From Bacteroidota bacterium (GTDB taxonomy: Bacteria > Bacteroidota > Bacteroidia > Cytophagales > Cyclobacteriaceae), in assembly GCA_016866385.1 (NCBI GenBank), contig VGMU01000013.1, positions 1-52,420 of the forward strand: DNA of 52,420 nt. The letters are read 5' to 3'. The notes below the pieces were generated by a model. The model ran no database searches and was not told where the DNA came from. It worked only from the letters and a program-made list of their open reading frames with translations. This document shows, in pieces, positions 27,761 to 36,608 of this stretch (the first letter of the stretch is position 1; the number at the start of each line of letters is the position of its first letter). Made by a program: the position numbers and the translations under genes.

Positions 27761-28168
27761 TTTAGGATCGGATTTATCCCTTGTTTAAACGATCTGGTAA
27801 ATGATTCATCGCCAATCACCAATCGATCCAGTGGAATTTTATTGTTTTTTGCCTCTTCAAAGAGCAACTCCTTGGGTTGAGAAAACATGGCATCTGCCGC
27901 CATGACAAAGTTTGTCGTGTAGAAACAAATGAAATTAAGAAGCAGGATGGTGTAAAATAGCCATTTTTTTTGCGATTAAAGCCTTTTTTGCGCCCAAGAT
28001 GATACTCACTAAGCACAGGGTACGAAAAACCCACCGGTAGCTAACCAAGAAGTAGGCAAGCCCTAGGTAGGAGAGTTCCTGAGACACGGGAAATGGCATA
28101 ATAAAGTAAACACTCACTAGTTCGAAGAGCATGCTTGCACTGCATCCCAGGTAAAAAAAGCGTTTCAT
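27736..28168 (-). pseudogene. Frameshifted and truncated DUF3179-family membrane protein
   Basis: The reading frame starts at 28168 with MKRFFYLGCSASMLFELVSV, shows VYFIMPFPVSQ and YRWVFRTLCLVSIILGAKKA, and then breaks at a run of eight T's on the plus strand (27964-27971). Dropping one base there restores a long frame continuing WLFYTILLLNFICFYTTNF, MAADAMFSQPKELLF and IPLDRLVIGDE, the usual DUF3179 opening. The catalytic-looking part after LVIG is missing: the frame runs to a stop at 27736-27738 through unrelated residues. So the gene has both a frameshift and a lost C-terminal domain. A sequencing error could explain the shift but not the truncation. Confidence 0.75.
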
Positions 28169-28199
28169 GGATAGCTAGGAATTAATTTAAAGCTAGGGT

Positions 28200-29243
28200 T
28201 TATCCTTGCTGTCGACTATGAGCCAAATCTACTGCAGTGCGTACCATCTTCCAATCGATATCTCCCAAGAGGGCACACTCAGCTCCCAGGATAAACTGCT
28301 CGGGGGCATGATTCAGTACCGAATTCACTGTATGGACCAAGCTGCTCTTGCTGTCTTTGGAGATAGGACCTCTTTTTTCTAATCCTCCAAAAATGGGCCG
28401 TTTAAACTGATTAAAAATGTCAGCAGGTTGGAGTAGATCATTGCCCAACTTCATGGAACAATTGACAATGTGTCCAGGATAATCCACGAATGGACTGTAA
28501 TCTTCATAGTCTGCCACGTAGTCGCATATGTGCAAGACATTGCAAGCACAGGCCTCATTGATTCGATTCATGACCTGCAAATCGTAGGGCTTGACATAGG
28601 TATTGAAAATACTAGGGTCTTGGAAGCGGAAGCCTTCCCCACCTTGGGTGGAGGCAAGGAACCCATCTACTCCCAATTTGATGCACTCTTCGGCAAAAAT
28701 GAGCGTACTTTCGGTGATGACATCCAAGCCTTTCTTTACCTTATCGGGGTCGGTTTTGAGGTGCTCGGTCAGCAGGTCTCCCCCTACCGTGTGTCCGGCA
28801 CTCATAAAGGGTGAATAAAGAGTGACAATCACTGGGGCCAATCCCTTCCCTTTTTTCACCAATTCCTTGACCACATAGAGCTGCTTTTCAAAAAAGTCTT
28901 TTTTGTAGAAGGGCATTTTTTCCCAATCCTTGGGCTGAACAATGCTTTGAAGTCGAGGAAATTCCGCCTCATACTGTACCTTGATAAAGTCCATGTCTAT
29001 GGCTTGGAAATATTCCAAGTGCCTAGCCACTGCAGCATCTCCCGTCTTGTATCCTTCCCCGAAATGCACAAAAAATGCACTAGGAATATAACCGTCTAGT
29101 CGCTTGCCTTCTATAAGGGCAAAAATAGCGTCTCGCTTATTGATTGTTTTTTTAACTCTTTCTTTTTTGAGTGCCCAAGCCCCTGAAAGGGCAGCAAGTG
29201 ACAAGGCTCCGGTGGTATAGATAAATTTTCTTCGTGAATTCAT
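28200..29243 (-). CDS. URO-D/MtbA-superfamily protein with Tat-like signal
   Basis: The 347-residue protein begins MNSRRKFIYTTGALSLAALSGA, a twin-arginine-like export signal. The rest resembles the uroporphyrinogen decarboxylase/methyltransferase superfamily: KVQYEAEFPRLQS, VTLYSPFMSAGHTVGGD, GVDGFLASTQGGEG, HICDYVADYEDY and FGGLEKRGPI. The superfamily includes heme-synthesis decarboxylase (cytosolic) and corrinoid methyltransferases, so an exported form is unusual. No corrinoid protein gene is near. The reaction is unknown. Confidence 0.75.
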   Translation of the reverse strand: MNSRRKFIYTTGALSLAALSGAWALKKERVKKTINKRDAIFALIEGKRLDGYIPSAFFVHFGEGYKTGDAAVARHLEYFQAIDMDFIKVQYEAEFPRLQSIVQPKDWEKMPFYKKDFFEKQLYVVKELVKKGKGLAPVIVTLYSPFMSAGHTVGGDLLTEHLKTDPDKVKKGLDVITESTLIFAEECIKLGVDGFLASTQGGEGFRFQDPSIFNTYVKPYDLQVMNRINEACACNVLHICDYVADYEDYSPFVDYPGHIVNCSMKLGNDLLQPADIFNQFKRPIFGGLEKRGPISKDSKSSLVHTVNSVLNHAPEQFILGAECALLGDIDWKMVRTAVDLAHSRQQG

Positions 29244-29447
29244 TTGTATGGGTAAAATGCGTAGATAACCGTATTAAATACGGGAAATCATAGCTGAATA
29301 TCAAATAAATTTTTTGAAAAAGTAAACCTGAAGTAGAAAAAATGGCTGCTGAAGACTTCCTTTTTAAGCTTGGAAGTATACCTTCTCGCCCGTATCATTC
29401 GTAAATTCTACCGTACCCTCAGTCCTCCGTACATAAACTCACTTCAT

Positions 29448-29836
29448 ATGCCCTAATGTGTGTGTATGGGGGCCAAATTGAAACGCACCTTTGGTCCTGG
29501 TCCTAAAAATATGATGGTGCTTCCAATTGCAAGGGTCATGAATGCCAGGGTTAAGTCCATAGCAGGTCAGTTGGACATTATTCCCATGCTCAATATGCCT
29601 GCTTTTGGGCAATGCAAATCCCCAGCCAATCCCATGAATTGGAAAATGATTGGTCTAATACCTGTTTTGTTCTTAGCCGTTGCATTCCCCTACCTGTAAA
29701 GCCTTGGGCGCCAGTGGCCAAAAAATTGAAAATAGGAGGCAAGCCTGCCATGCTACAGAATAGTAAAACTATGTGCGTTTGGATGGGGCAAATCACGGTT
29801 CAAAAACTAGGATTGACTAATGTGCAAACCAAGTGA
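29448..29836 (+). pseudogene. Broken DUF4280 (PAAR-like) gene
   Basis: The frame from the ATG at 29448 reads Met-Pro-stop (TAA at 29454-29456) and then CVCMGAKLKRTFG, the typical DUF4280 opening. MMVLPIARVMN and IIPMLNMPAFGQCKSPANP follow. Around 29640 the frame shifts to +2: the continuation PLPVKPWAPVAKKLKIGGKP, LQNSKTMCVWMGQITVQ and a stop at 29834-29836 completes the domain. DUF4280 proteins are PAAR-like tips or lids associated with contractile injection systems; no other such gene is in the window. Start at the internal ATG or GTG (29460-29466) cannot be excluded. Confidence 0.75.
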
Positions 29837-29861
29837 AAAAAATAATTCAAAATTATTTTTT
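29837..29861. terminator. AT-rich bidirectional hairpin
   Basis: AAAAAATAATT at 29837-29847 and AATTATTTTTT at 29851-29861 form an 11-bp perfect stem with a 3-nt loop, just after the DUF4280 remnant and touching the stop codon of the minus-strand gene at 29860. It is flanked by A- and T-runs but has no G-C pairs, so terminator strength is doubtful. Confidence 0.45.
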
Positions 29862-30597
29862 AATTCCTTAGGTCATACTCTCTTTCAATCAATTGAATGA
29901 GATTTTTTGTAATCCGCAATGATATTTTGTGAGATCGAAGGTCTTGCCTTGTAGTGGTTTGCTCCCTTGCCAATAAATTCAGGTATTGACTGAGGTACCT
30001 CCTGTCTATTCGGACAAATCCTGACTTTGGAATATTATCTTGGTTGTCAAGTCCATCGTTGGCGATGTAAGCATCTAGTCCATCAAATGCGTTGAGCATC
30101 TGTTCTTCCAGGGTATAAATGTCGTTTTGATTTTTTGAGTAGCGGTCGTAACTCGCTTCTATTCTTGTCCAGCGGTGGTCATATACCGCAATGGAATCTG
30201 CTACGACCGTATTTTTAATTAATCGAAGTCCTCCGGCATTTTTCAGTTGACTTATCGTGGTGGTATTACGTCTACCTAGGATGGCCCAGGAAGCACGTTT
30301 TAAGTGTTTGAGAACGGAGGCAGGTACTTTTTCTGCATCAGGATTTGCCTTAAAATATCGGAACACAGAATCCATGGAAGCTACCCGCTCTTCCACAAAG
30401 GGGAGTGAGTTAGACAAGCTCAGCGTATCCGAATGGAGATCGTGCAAAAAAGACTTCATGTAATGCAGTTCATTTTGTTCTTCTACTTGCTGTTCTCGGT
30501 AGTTTTCTGCTATAAAACCCAAGCTGATTGCAAGGAAAAGCATGAGAAATTCCAAGAAATAATTCCCGATTGTTTTTTTTAAGTTTTCTGGATTCAT
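29860..30597 (-). CDS. Single-pass membrane protein, DUF6090-like (paralog 3 of 4)
   Basis: The 245-residue protein has one membrane segment near residues 13-30 in FLEFLMLFLAISLGFIAEN, then YREQQVEEQNELHYMKSFLH. Downstream it has the family pattern GGLRLIKNTVVADSIAVYDH. The divergent neighbour at 30678 is a paralog: signature LVEFFLLFTAVTLGFFAEN and GMFSIISKEVVADSLSNY. The two starts lie 80 bp apart. It is likely inner-membrane anchored with a helical periplasmic domain; the role is unknown. Confidence 0.75.
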   Translation of the reverse strand: MNPENLKKTIGNYFLEFLMLFLAISLGFIAENYREQQVEEQNELHYMKSFLHDLHSDTLSLSNSLPFVEERVASMDSVFRYFKANPDAEKVPASVLKHLKRASWAILGRRNTTTISQLKNAGGLRLIKNTVVADSIAVYDHRWTRIEASYDRYSKNQNDIYTLEEQMLNAFDGLDAYIANDGLDNQDNIPKSGFVRIDRRYLSQYLNLLAREQTTTRQDLRSHKISLRITKNLIQLIEREYDLRN

Positions 30598-30677
30598 CGC
30601 TGAGTAAGGGTGGTGGCATTGAAGATATTCAGATAGAAAATTTAATTAAATTTAATTTTTAGAAAAAAATCAACGCT

Positions 30678-31430
30678 ATGGATAACAATCAAAATTATTT
30701 AGGGTCTCTTAAAAAGGGGGTAAAAGATTATTTAGTTGAATTTTTCCTCCTTTTTACAGCAGTAACGCTAGGATTTTTTGCTGAAAATTTGCGTGAAGAA
30801 TATGTACAAGGTCGGTTGGAAATACGATTGATGAAGTCAATGGTGGCCGATTTGGAACGCAATGAAGAATTGCTTGCCCGTCAACAAACTGCCTTGTTGC
30901 AGCGAAAAGTCGCAGCTGATTCATTAGCCTATTTTTTCAATCAGCCTGATGTAAAAGCGCATGGGGCTAAATTGTACCAGTTTGGAAGGCAACTGGCAGT
31001 GTATGCTAGTGAATTTCCCTTGGCTTCCCGGTCTTTAGATCAGCTCAAAAACTCTGGAATGTTTAGTATTATAAGTAAGGAAGTAGTCGCTGATTCACTT
31101 TCCAATTACGACAACTTCAAAACTAGGTACGAACAGCGAATTAAGTGGTATTTTGAAGATGTGAAAAAGGTTCAGGATGAAAACAAACATATTTTCGATG
31201 CCAGGGTATTTGAGAGATCTACCCGCTATACGGATGCATATACCTTTGAAATTTTGACTCCAGAAGGCAACCCGGCCTTGCTTACCTACCAAGAAAAGGA
31301 GTTGCAACAGTTTTACAATACCTTTTATTATTTAAAAAGAAACACTGAGACACAAATTCGGGATGTAGAACTGCTAATTCAAAGTACGGTTGCCCTGCGC
31401 AGATTGATTCAAGAAGAATATTCAATTTAA
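30678..31430 (+). CDS. Single-pass membrane protein, DUF6090-like (paralog 4 of 4)
   Basis: The 250-residue protein has the family signature LVEFFLLFTAVTLGFFAEN (about 19-37), then a charged helical domain (MKSMVADLERNEELLARQQT). It shares length and signature with the copy at 5248 (both 250 residues, both with LVEF-x-x-LF-x-AVTLGFFAEN). It is 43 bp upstream of the VWA-OmpA gene on the same strand, so the two may be one transcript, placing this family beside an envelope protein. Confidence 0.75.
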   Translation: MDNNQNYLGSLKKGVKDYLVEFFLLFTAVTLGFFAENLREEYVQGRLEIRLMKSMVADLERNEELLARQQTALLQRKVAADSLAYFFNQPDVKAHGAKLYQFGRQLAVYASEFPLASRSLDQLKNSGMFSIISKEVVADSLSNYDNFKTRYEQRIKWYFEDVKKVQDENKHIFDARVFERSTRYTDAYTFEILTPEGNPALLTYQEKELQQFYNTFYYLKRNTETQIRDVELLIQSTVALRRLIQEEYSI

Positions 31431-31473
31431 TTTATCTTTAGATTAATACATTAGTATAAAATCACTAGTTCCA

Positions 31474-33021
31474 ATGAAAAATAAAATCCTCATCTTCCTT
31501 TTTCTAGGTAGTTTCCTAAGTTTAACTTCCTATGCCCAGGAGGTACCCGTGAGTACCGGTACTCAAACTACTGTAACTAAGGGATTGAAAGAATTGGATA
31601 GAGTAGCTACCAAAACTTGGGAAGAACTAAAGCGGATATTTAAAAGGGAAAAGCCTTTGATGGCATACAAGATCGGAACCAATAAGCACGAAACTGTAGT
31701 CAAACAACATCAAGCTCCTCCTGCCTACTTCCCAGTAAGGAATCTAGTCACGACAAGCAAGGACCAATTTGCTGCAGTAGCGGTAGAGAAAGATAGAGCT
31801 CCTCAACTAGAGGCAAAAGCACTCTTTCCAAGGATAACTGCGACAAAAGGCTACGTTTCGTTTAAAGTGGGAGATCTTGGCTACCAGCGATATCTAAATG
31901 ACATCAAAAAAGAAAATATAGAGAAACTTACCCTTCGAAGACCTGACTCAGTAGAATGTATAGTTAAAAAATGGGTTTTACTTCCCAAACGGGAAGTCAA
32001 AAGGCACTATTCTTTTGTGCTCGACCATAGTGGATCTATGGGGGATTATCGTGCAGATGAGCTTCAGGAGAGTGTTTATGAGGCTATTCAAGCTAATTCC
32101 CAGCGGGACACAAAGTCGTTAACCACCTATTCTATTCAAAAATTTGATGGGGAAGGGAATATCAGGCACCTTATTACTTCTACGGAAGTTAATCTCCTTA
32201 AACAGGTATTGATTCCACCCATCGGGCTGGCAGGATTTGGTAGGTCTACCGCCATCAAGGATGCCTTGTACGAGGCCATTCAAAAGTTGTCACTAGATAC
32301 TAGCTCAAATGCTAAGATCATCATTTTATTTACAGATGGGGAAACCAACACAGACCAAATCTCTCTTGATTTAAGTGAGGTAATCCGTTTGGCAATTGAT
32401 AATAACATCAATGTAATTCCAGTAGGATTTGGAGAATATGTCAATGAAGAGTACCTCAAGACTATTGCCTACTATGCTGGTGGCGAATTCTACCAAATTT
32501 ATCACGAGGACGAATTTGCGACATTATTTGACAATATGTTGCAGGAAATTGGTTTGAATTATGAACTTGAATTTTCTCCTTGCATGTTTGGAGATGAGGT
32601 TGAAATTGAACTTAGTTTCAAGGGGCTAGATACTCCGTTAAAAGCTACTACTTTTTTTTCTACACCTGCGCGAGAGGGCTATGCGATTGATTTGAACATT
32701 CTATTTGAGGAGGCTAGTACCCAGATTGATCAGGAAGCAGATTTAGAGGAGCTGGAGCAATTATTACTTTTAATGAAAGCAGAAATGGATCTTCGTATCG
32801 TAGTAGAAGGCCACACAGACAAGGTGGGAACAGAAAAATACAACTTGGATCTTTCTTTGCGAAGAGCCAATGCAGTAAAGGACTACTTGGTTAAAAATGG
32901 GATTGATTCAGGCCGAATTGAAACCAAAGGATTCGGTTGGTCCATGCCAGCCTATCCTTACCAGGGTACCGAAAAAGAAAATGCACTCAATCGACGGATA
33001 GAGGTAAAAATTGCGAACTAA
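31474..33021 (+). CDS. Secreted VWA-domain protein with C-terminal OmpA peptidoglycan-binding domain
   Basis: The 515-residue protein has a signal peptide (MKNKILIFLFLGSFLSLTSYAQ). A von Willebrand A domain starts near 178, with an intact metal-site motif DHSGS at 184-188 and ILFTDGETN near 284-292. A C-terminal OmpA/MotB domain at about 415-515 has EGHTDKVGTEKYN (GHTD at 446-449), the peptidoglycan-binding pattern, and ends NALNRRIEVKI. It probably acts in the periplasm, tethered to the wall and binding a partner through the VWA domain. It follows the DUF6090-like gene at 30678 by 43 bp. Confidence 0.88.
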   Translation: MKNKILIFLFLGSFLSLTSYAQEVPVSTGTQTTVTKGLKELDRVATKTWEELKRIFKREKPLMAYKIGTNKHETVVKQHQAPPAYFPVRNLVTTSKDQFAAVAVEKDRAPQLEAKALFPRITATKGYVSFKVGDLGYQRYLNDIKKENIEKLTLRRPDSVECIVKKWVLLPKREVKRHYSFVLDHSGSMGDYRADELQESVYEAIQANSQRDTKSLTTYSIQKFDGEGNIRHLITSTEVNLLKQVLIPPIGLAGFGRSTAIKDALYEAIQKLSLDTSSNAKIIILFTDGETNTDQISLDLSEVIRLAIDNNINVIPVGFGEYVNEEYLKTIAYYAGGEFYQIYHEDEFATLFDNMLQEIGLNYELEFSPCMFGDEVEIELSFKGLDTPLKATTFFSTPAREGYAIDLNILFEEASTQIDQEADLEELEQLLLLMKAEMDLRIVVEGHTDKVGTEKYNLDLSLRRANAVKDYLVKNGIDSGRIETKGFGWSMPAYPYQGTEKENALNRRIEVKIAN

Positions 33022-33023
33022 TC

Positions 33024-33069
33024 AAAAAAAAACACCCAAGAATATTCGATTAAGAATTTCTTGGGCGTT
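33024..33069 (-). terminator. Intrinsic terminator for the minus-strand small secreted gene
   Basis: On the minus strand, AACGCCCAAGAA (complement of 33058-33069) pairs with TTCTTGGGTGTT (complement of 33031-33042) with one G-T pair, and a run of nine T's follows (complement of 33024-33032). It lies 13 bp past the stop of the gene at 33083. It also lies just after the VWA-OmpA stop, so could act weakly in both directions. Confidence 0.8.
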
Positions 33070-33082
33070 TGAGAAGGAGAAT

Positions 33083-33454
33083 CTATTCTACTTTGAAGGC
33101 ATAATCTCCATCTTCGTCAATGTAAAGCGTTAAAATTGATACCTCGCATAGGTCAATTTCTTCGATATAGATCCAATACTCTTCCGATTCGTCGTGGGTC
33201 AAGCGGAGATCCCAGATGCAGATGGTCTCATCATCAACATATTCGAAAGTAATTGAAACTACATCACCATCTTCAACAATGTCCTGAGGAAGGATGTCTT
33301 CCCCCCAATTTAGCGTGGTGGTTTCTGTCAAATACACGCCATAAAAATCTTCGCCCGTGTTATTTACCAATTTAAAATCTAGGATAGTCTGTGCTTGCGT
33401 CCATGTAGTAGCCGCGAAAACAAGGGCCACAAGAAGCAATAATTGTTTTTTCAT
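33083..33454 (-). CDS. Small acidic secreted protein
   Basis: The 123-residue protein has a signal peptide (MKKQLLLLVALVFAATTWTQAQ) and a mature part of about 100 residues rich in Asp and Glu. Beta-strand-like segments include ILDFKLVNNTGEDFYGVYL and TICIWDLRLTHDESEEYW, with two cysteines near 83 and 103 (ICIWD, DLCEV). I do not recognise a family. It is monocistronic with its own terminator. Confidence 0.75.
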   Translation of the reverse strand: MKKQLLLLVALVFAATTWTQAQTILDFKLVNNTGEDFYGVYLTETTTLNWGEDILPQDIVEDGDVVSITFEYVDDETICIWDLRLTHDESEEYWIYIEEIDLCEVSILTLYIDEDGDYAFKVE

Positions 33455-33626
33455 GAGATTGGTTATTTTGTAAAGATTTATAATTTGTTTTTAATTGAAT
33501 TACTGTGGTCACTTCATTTAAAGTAATTCTTTTATTCCAATTTAAAAATAGAAAATCAATTTTTCTACTTTTTAAAACTCATATCTCTAATACTTTTGCT
33601 ACGGTGATTTGGTAAAAAAAATTAAC

Positions 33627-33824
33627 TTAACTTTCCCCGAGAGTAATCCAAAAAATAAGGTAGATCACAGACATAGCTCCACTACTAATTCCTAAAGTTA
33701 AGCCGCCTACCCCGAAAAAAAATACTAAAAATAAGCCTCTCAATAAGCCAGAAGAGATACCTAGTGATCTGGCAATTCCTCCAATGACACCACCAATCCA
33801 TTTGTCAGAAGAATGTCTATTCAT
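33627..33824 (-). CDS. PspC-domain membrane protein
   Basis: The start is taken at the ATG complement of 33822-33824, giving 65 residues: MNRHSSDKWIGGVIGGIARS, then two hydrophobic stretches ending IYLIFWITLGES. KWIGGVIGGIARSLG is the PspC signature. The longer frame to 33914 adds a segment without family similarity. PspC proteins sit in the inner membrane and help sense envelope stress; single-domain copies are common in Bacteroidota. Confidence 0.85.
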   Translation of the reverse strand: MNRHSSDKWIGGVIGGIARSLGISSGLLRGLFLVFFFGVGGLTLGISSGAMSVIYLIFWITLGES

Positions 33825-34178
33825 ACTTGTTTTTATCTTATTTGAGTGAAAAATTTGTAGAATTAAATGTACTAGAGATTCACAAGTATTCAAAAATCTG
33901 ATGTACTTGTCCAACTAATTTTTGAATTAAAATTTGAGTGAAGTTAATGATTCGCCTACTGTCTATTTTAAGTTTCGACTCAGCATTATTCGGCGATTAA
34001 TTGGATTCGTTTGGTTTTTGGTTCTTTTGTCCCCAAAATTAGGAAAGAGCCACTTCATGGACATTGGCAGTTTTTCTGATTCATTTATCCTAGTTTAATT
34101 TTTTAGGATAGGAAGTAAACATAGGTAAAGAAAATAGCAGGATCTTTAATTATAATTCCCTATATTTCATTGAAAACC
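33825..34178. other. Divergent intergenic region without a recognisable gene
   Basis: This AT-rich gap separates the PspC gene (minus) from the membrane protein gene at 34179 (plus). I found no credible frame, RNA fold or repeat. A TATATTTC word at 34161-34168 is close to the Bacteroidetes -7 element TAnnTTTG but sits too near the start codon to be convincing. Confidence 0.5.
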
Positions 34179-35042
34179 ATGGCTATGAATGCACTTCTTT
34201 CCTTCCATTTGAAAGCCTTTGATGGGCTGAATCAGCACTGGGATAGTCCAAGGAGTACGCGTTGGATTAGCAATTTGGTTGTTGGATTTTTTATTTTGGG
34301 TTGTATAATATCCCTTCTTCTTTTCTTAGAAGTGCCCATTCCCTTTCCTAATCTTTCTCCCTTCTTTGCTGTGGAGATTTCCTTCACGATTTTATTGGTT
34401 TTTGAAATTCTGGGATTGATTTTTTTACTTCCTAAGTCTGTGGCCGACTCCATAGGAAAGCAGTTTGAAATCATTTCCCTACTTCTCCTTCGAGATGCAT
34501 TTAAAGATTTTGGACACTACATGGGGGAGCTCAACTGGGACTCTAAACTCCTACTCGAACTTCTGCCTATGGTAGCAGATGGCTTTGGAGCCTTACTTAT
34601 TTTTGGAATGACCGTTCTATTTTACCGGACCCAAAAGCACCAAAAAATCACGCAAAACAACGAGGAGCAATCCGAATTTATTGCGGTTAAAAAAGTCATT
34701 TCCCTCTACCTAACACTGGTATTTTTTTTGATAGTTGTGCTTGATATATCCCGAGTTTGGACCACTGGAGAAGTCTCGTTTAGTATTCAATCCTTCTATA
34801 CCTTATTGATTTTTACCGATATATTTATCTTGATTTTTTCCCTGCGATATTCCAGTAAATATTACAACCTGTTTCGCTATTCTTCTTTTGCCTTGGCCAC
34901 ACTTTTTTTGCGATTAACCATCTCCGCACCGGCCTATTACAATGTAGTATTGTCGGTGATTGCAGGGGGACTGGTACTGGGAGTTACTGCTATTTACAAT
35001 GGACTTTTACTCAAGGAGAATGCGGCTAAGCCTCCTGCCTAA
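34179..35042 (+). CDS. Multi-pass membrane protein of unknown function
   Basis: The 287-residue protein has about seven hydrophobic segments and a short N-terminal tail (MAMNALLSFHLKAFDGLNQHW). The ATG at 34179 is chosen over a TTG nine bases upstream; the ATG at 34185 is also possible. A charged loop near the middle reads RTQKHQKITQNNEEQ. I do not recognise a family. It lies 127 bp upstream of a flavoprotein gene on the same strand. Confidence 0.65.
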   Translation: MAMNALLSFHLKAFDGLNQHWDSPRSTRWISNLVVGFFILGCIISLLLFLEVPIPFPNLSPFFAVEISFTILLVFEILGLIFLLPKSVADSIGKQFEIISLLLLRDAFKDFGHYMGELNWDSKLLLELLPMVADGFGALLIFGMTVLFYRTQKHQKITQNNEEQSEFIAVKKVISLYLTLVFFLIVVLDISRVWTTGEVSFSIQSFYTLLIFTDIFILIFSLRYSSKYYNLFRYSSFALATLFLRLTISAPAYYNVVLSVIAGGLVLGVTAIYNGLLLKENAAKPPA

Positions 35043-35172
35043 GCGAGTCCTTTAGTCACTTTCTACGCAAGCTTCTATTGAAATGGTGGCCTACGATTTT
35101 CTTTTCTCATAAATTTTTTGTTCCTCAACTTACTTCCTTACTTTAATCCAAGGTTTAACAACAAGCCCTTTG

Positions 35173-36312
35173 ATGTTGGAAAATCACTCCTGGGATGTAA
35201 TCGTAATTGGCGCTGGCCCTGATGGGGCCATGGCGGCTTACGAATTGGCCATGGCAGGCCTTAGAGTTGCTATTCTGGAAAAAGAAAAGCTGCCCAGGTA
35301 CAAAACTTGTGGAGGAGGATTGGTTTTTCGTGGGCGTGAACTCCTCCCCATCTCAGTTCAATCAGCCGTTGAAAAAGAGTTTGATTCCTTAGCCGTATAT
35401 TTTGATAAGCAAAATCAGCCCTTTACTGCACAACGGAATTTTCCAATCCTGAGCATGGTCATGCGGGATCAGTTTGACCAACTTTTGGTCCAAGAAGCGG
35501 TCAAACAAGGAGCCGTGCTATTAGAAGGCCAGTGCTTGCATCAACTAGATATTGGGTCTGAAATAAAAGTCCAAACCCAAGCTGATGTTTTTACGACCCG
35601 GTACGTGGTGGCAGCAGATGGAGTCCTTGGGCCTACTGCAAAGCTTGCCGGATGGAAGGAAACTCGAAAGTTGATTCCCGCATTGGAATACGAAGTAGGA
35701 GTGGAGCCCACTGTTTTTGAACGACTAGCTAAAGAAGCTCGATTTGATATTGATGCTATCCCTCAAGGGTATGGCTGGTGCTTCCCCAAAGCCAATCACT
35801 TATCCATAGGGGTAGGCCTATTTGCCCCCAAGAAAATTCAACTTCGTGATTTCTATAAAGCCTATCTCAACAAACTGAGTATTGAATCGACTACCTTCGA
35901 AGAGGCACATGGTTTTCAAATACCTGTGGGTGCGCGAACCGATGGCTTTACCAGAAATCGCGTGTTTCTAACTGGTGATGCAGCAGGATTTGCGGATCCC
36001 TTAACGGCAGAAGGGCTAGCGAATTCCATTCATTCAGGGATTTTAGCTGGCCAGAGTATTGCATCACATTTCAATCAAGAGGAGGAAGCTGCTAAGGCCT
36101 ATCTTGCAGCCTTGGAGAAGCGTATCCTGCCTGAGTTACGATTCAGTGCCTCCCTGTCTGCCTTTTTTTATTCCCTTCCTTTTGCTAGAAATTTACTTTT
36201 GGCCAAGTATGGGCAGCGGGCCTGCGAAGTCCTTACGGATGTGTTTACCGGGCAATTGGTTTTAAGTCAGGAGGTAAAGCAACGTGCACTTAAAAAATTG
36301 AAAATTTGGTAG
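35173..36312 (+). CDS. Geranylgeranyl-reductase-family FAD-dependent oxidoreductase
   Basis: The 379-residue protein starts MLENHSWDVIVIGAGPDGAM, an FAD Rossmann fold (GAGPDGAMAA). The family motif PRYKTCGGGL follows, and the second FAD motif is FLTGDAAGFADPLTAEG. By family it reduces double bonds of isoprenoid chains of lipids or quinones, using FAD and a reductant, at the membrane surface. The next gene, an isoprenylcysteine-methyltransferase-like enzyme 296 bp downstream, may act on a similar lipid, but linkage is not shown. ATG at 35173 is used; an in-frame TTG lies directly before it. Confidence 0.85.
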   Translation: MLENHSWDVIVIGAGPDGAMAAYELAMAGLRVAILEKEKLPRYKTCGGGLVFRGRELLPISVQSAVEKEFDSLAVYFDKQNQPFTAQRNFPILSMVMRDQFDQLLVQEAVKQGAVLLEGQCLHQLDIGSEIKVQTQADVFTTRYVVAADGVLGPTAKLAGWKETRKLIPALEYEVGVEPTVFERLAKEARFDIDAIPQGYGWCFPKANHLSIGVGLFAPKKIQLRDFYKAYLNKLSIESTTFEEAHGFQIPVGARTDGFTRNRVFLTGDAAGFADPLTAEGLANSIHSGILAGQSIASHFNQEEEAAKAYLAALEKRILPELRFSASLSAFFYSLPFARNLLLAKYGQRACEVLTDVFTGQLVLSQEVKQRALKKLKIW

Positions 36313-36608
36313 TTATCACTCCATTTTAGTTTTCCTATAGGGGTAGATTGCAGATTTTAGATCAAAAATAGATAAGTTCATTTCTTTTTTTATCTAAGAG
36401 CAGGTGCATTCATTTTATTAAATAATTGGAGATGTATTTCCTGATTACTTACTTCAAGTGGACAAATAATTGATTATTTCAATGGCTACTTTCTATTTTT
36501 TTGCTTTATTTGAAATCACCCAATCCAAGGTAGTGGTGGTCTGATCGTAATTGTTCTTCCTTAGCATTTCCTTCAAACCAATTTCCTGCCTAGCACACTA
36601 GCTAACAC

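Noticed and set aside
27964-27971. Programmed frameshift in the DUF3179 gene
   Set aside because: The rest of the domain is missing, so a working product from slippage is unlikely.
29360-29447. Minus-strand stretch reading VYVRRTEGTVEFTNDTGEKV
   Set aside because: It is preceded in frame by a stop and is under 30 residues; possibly part of a decayed gene, but not supportable.
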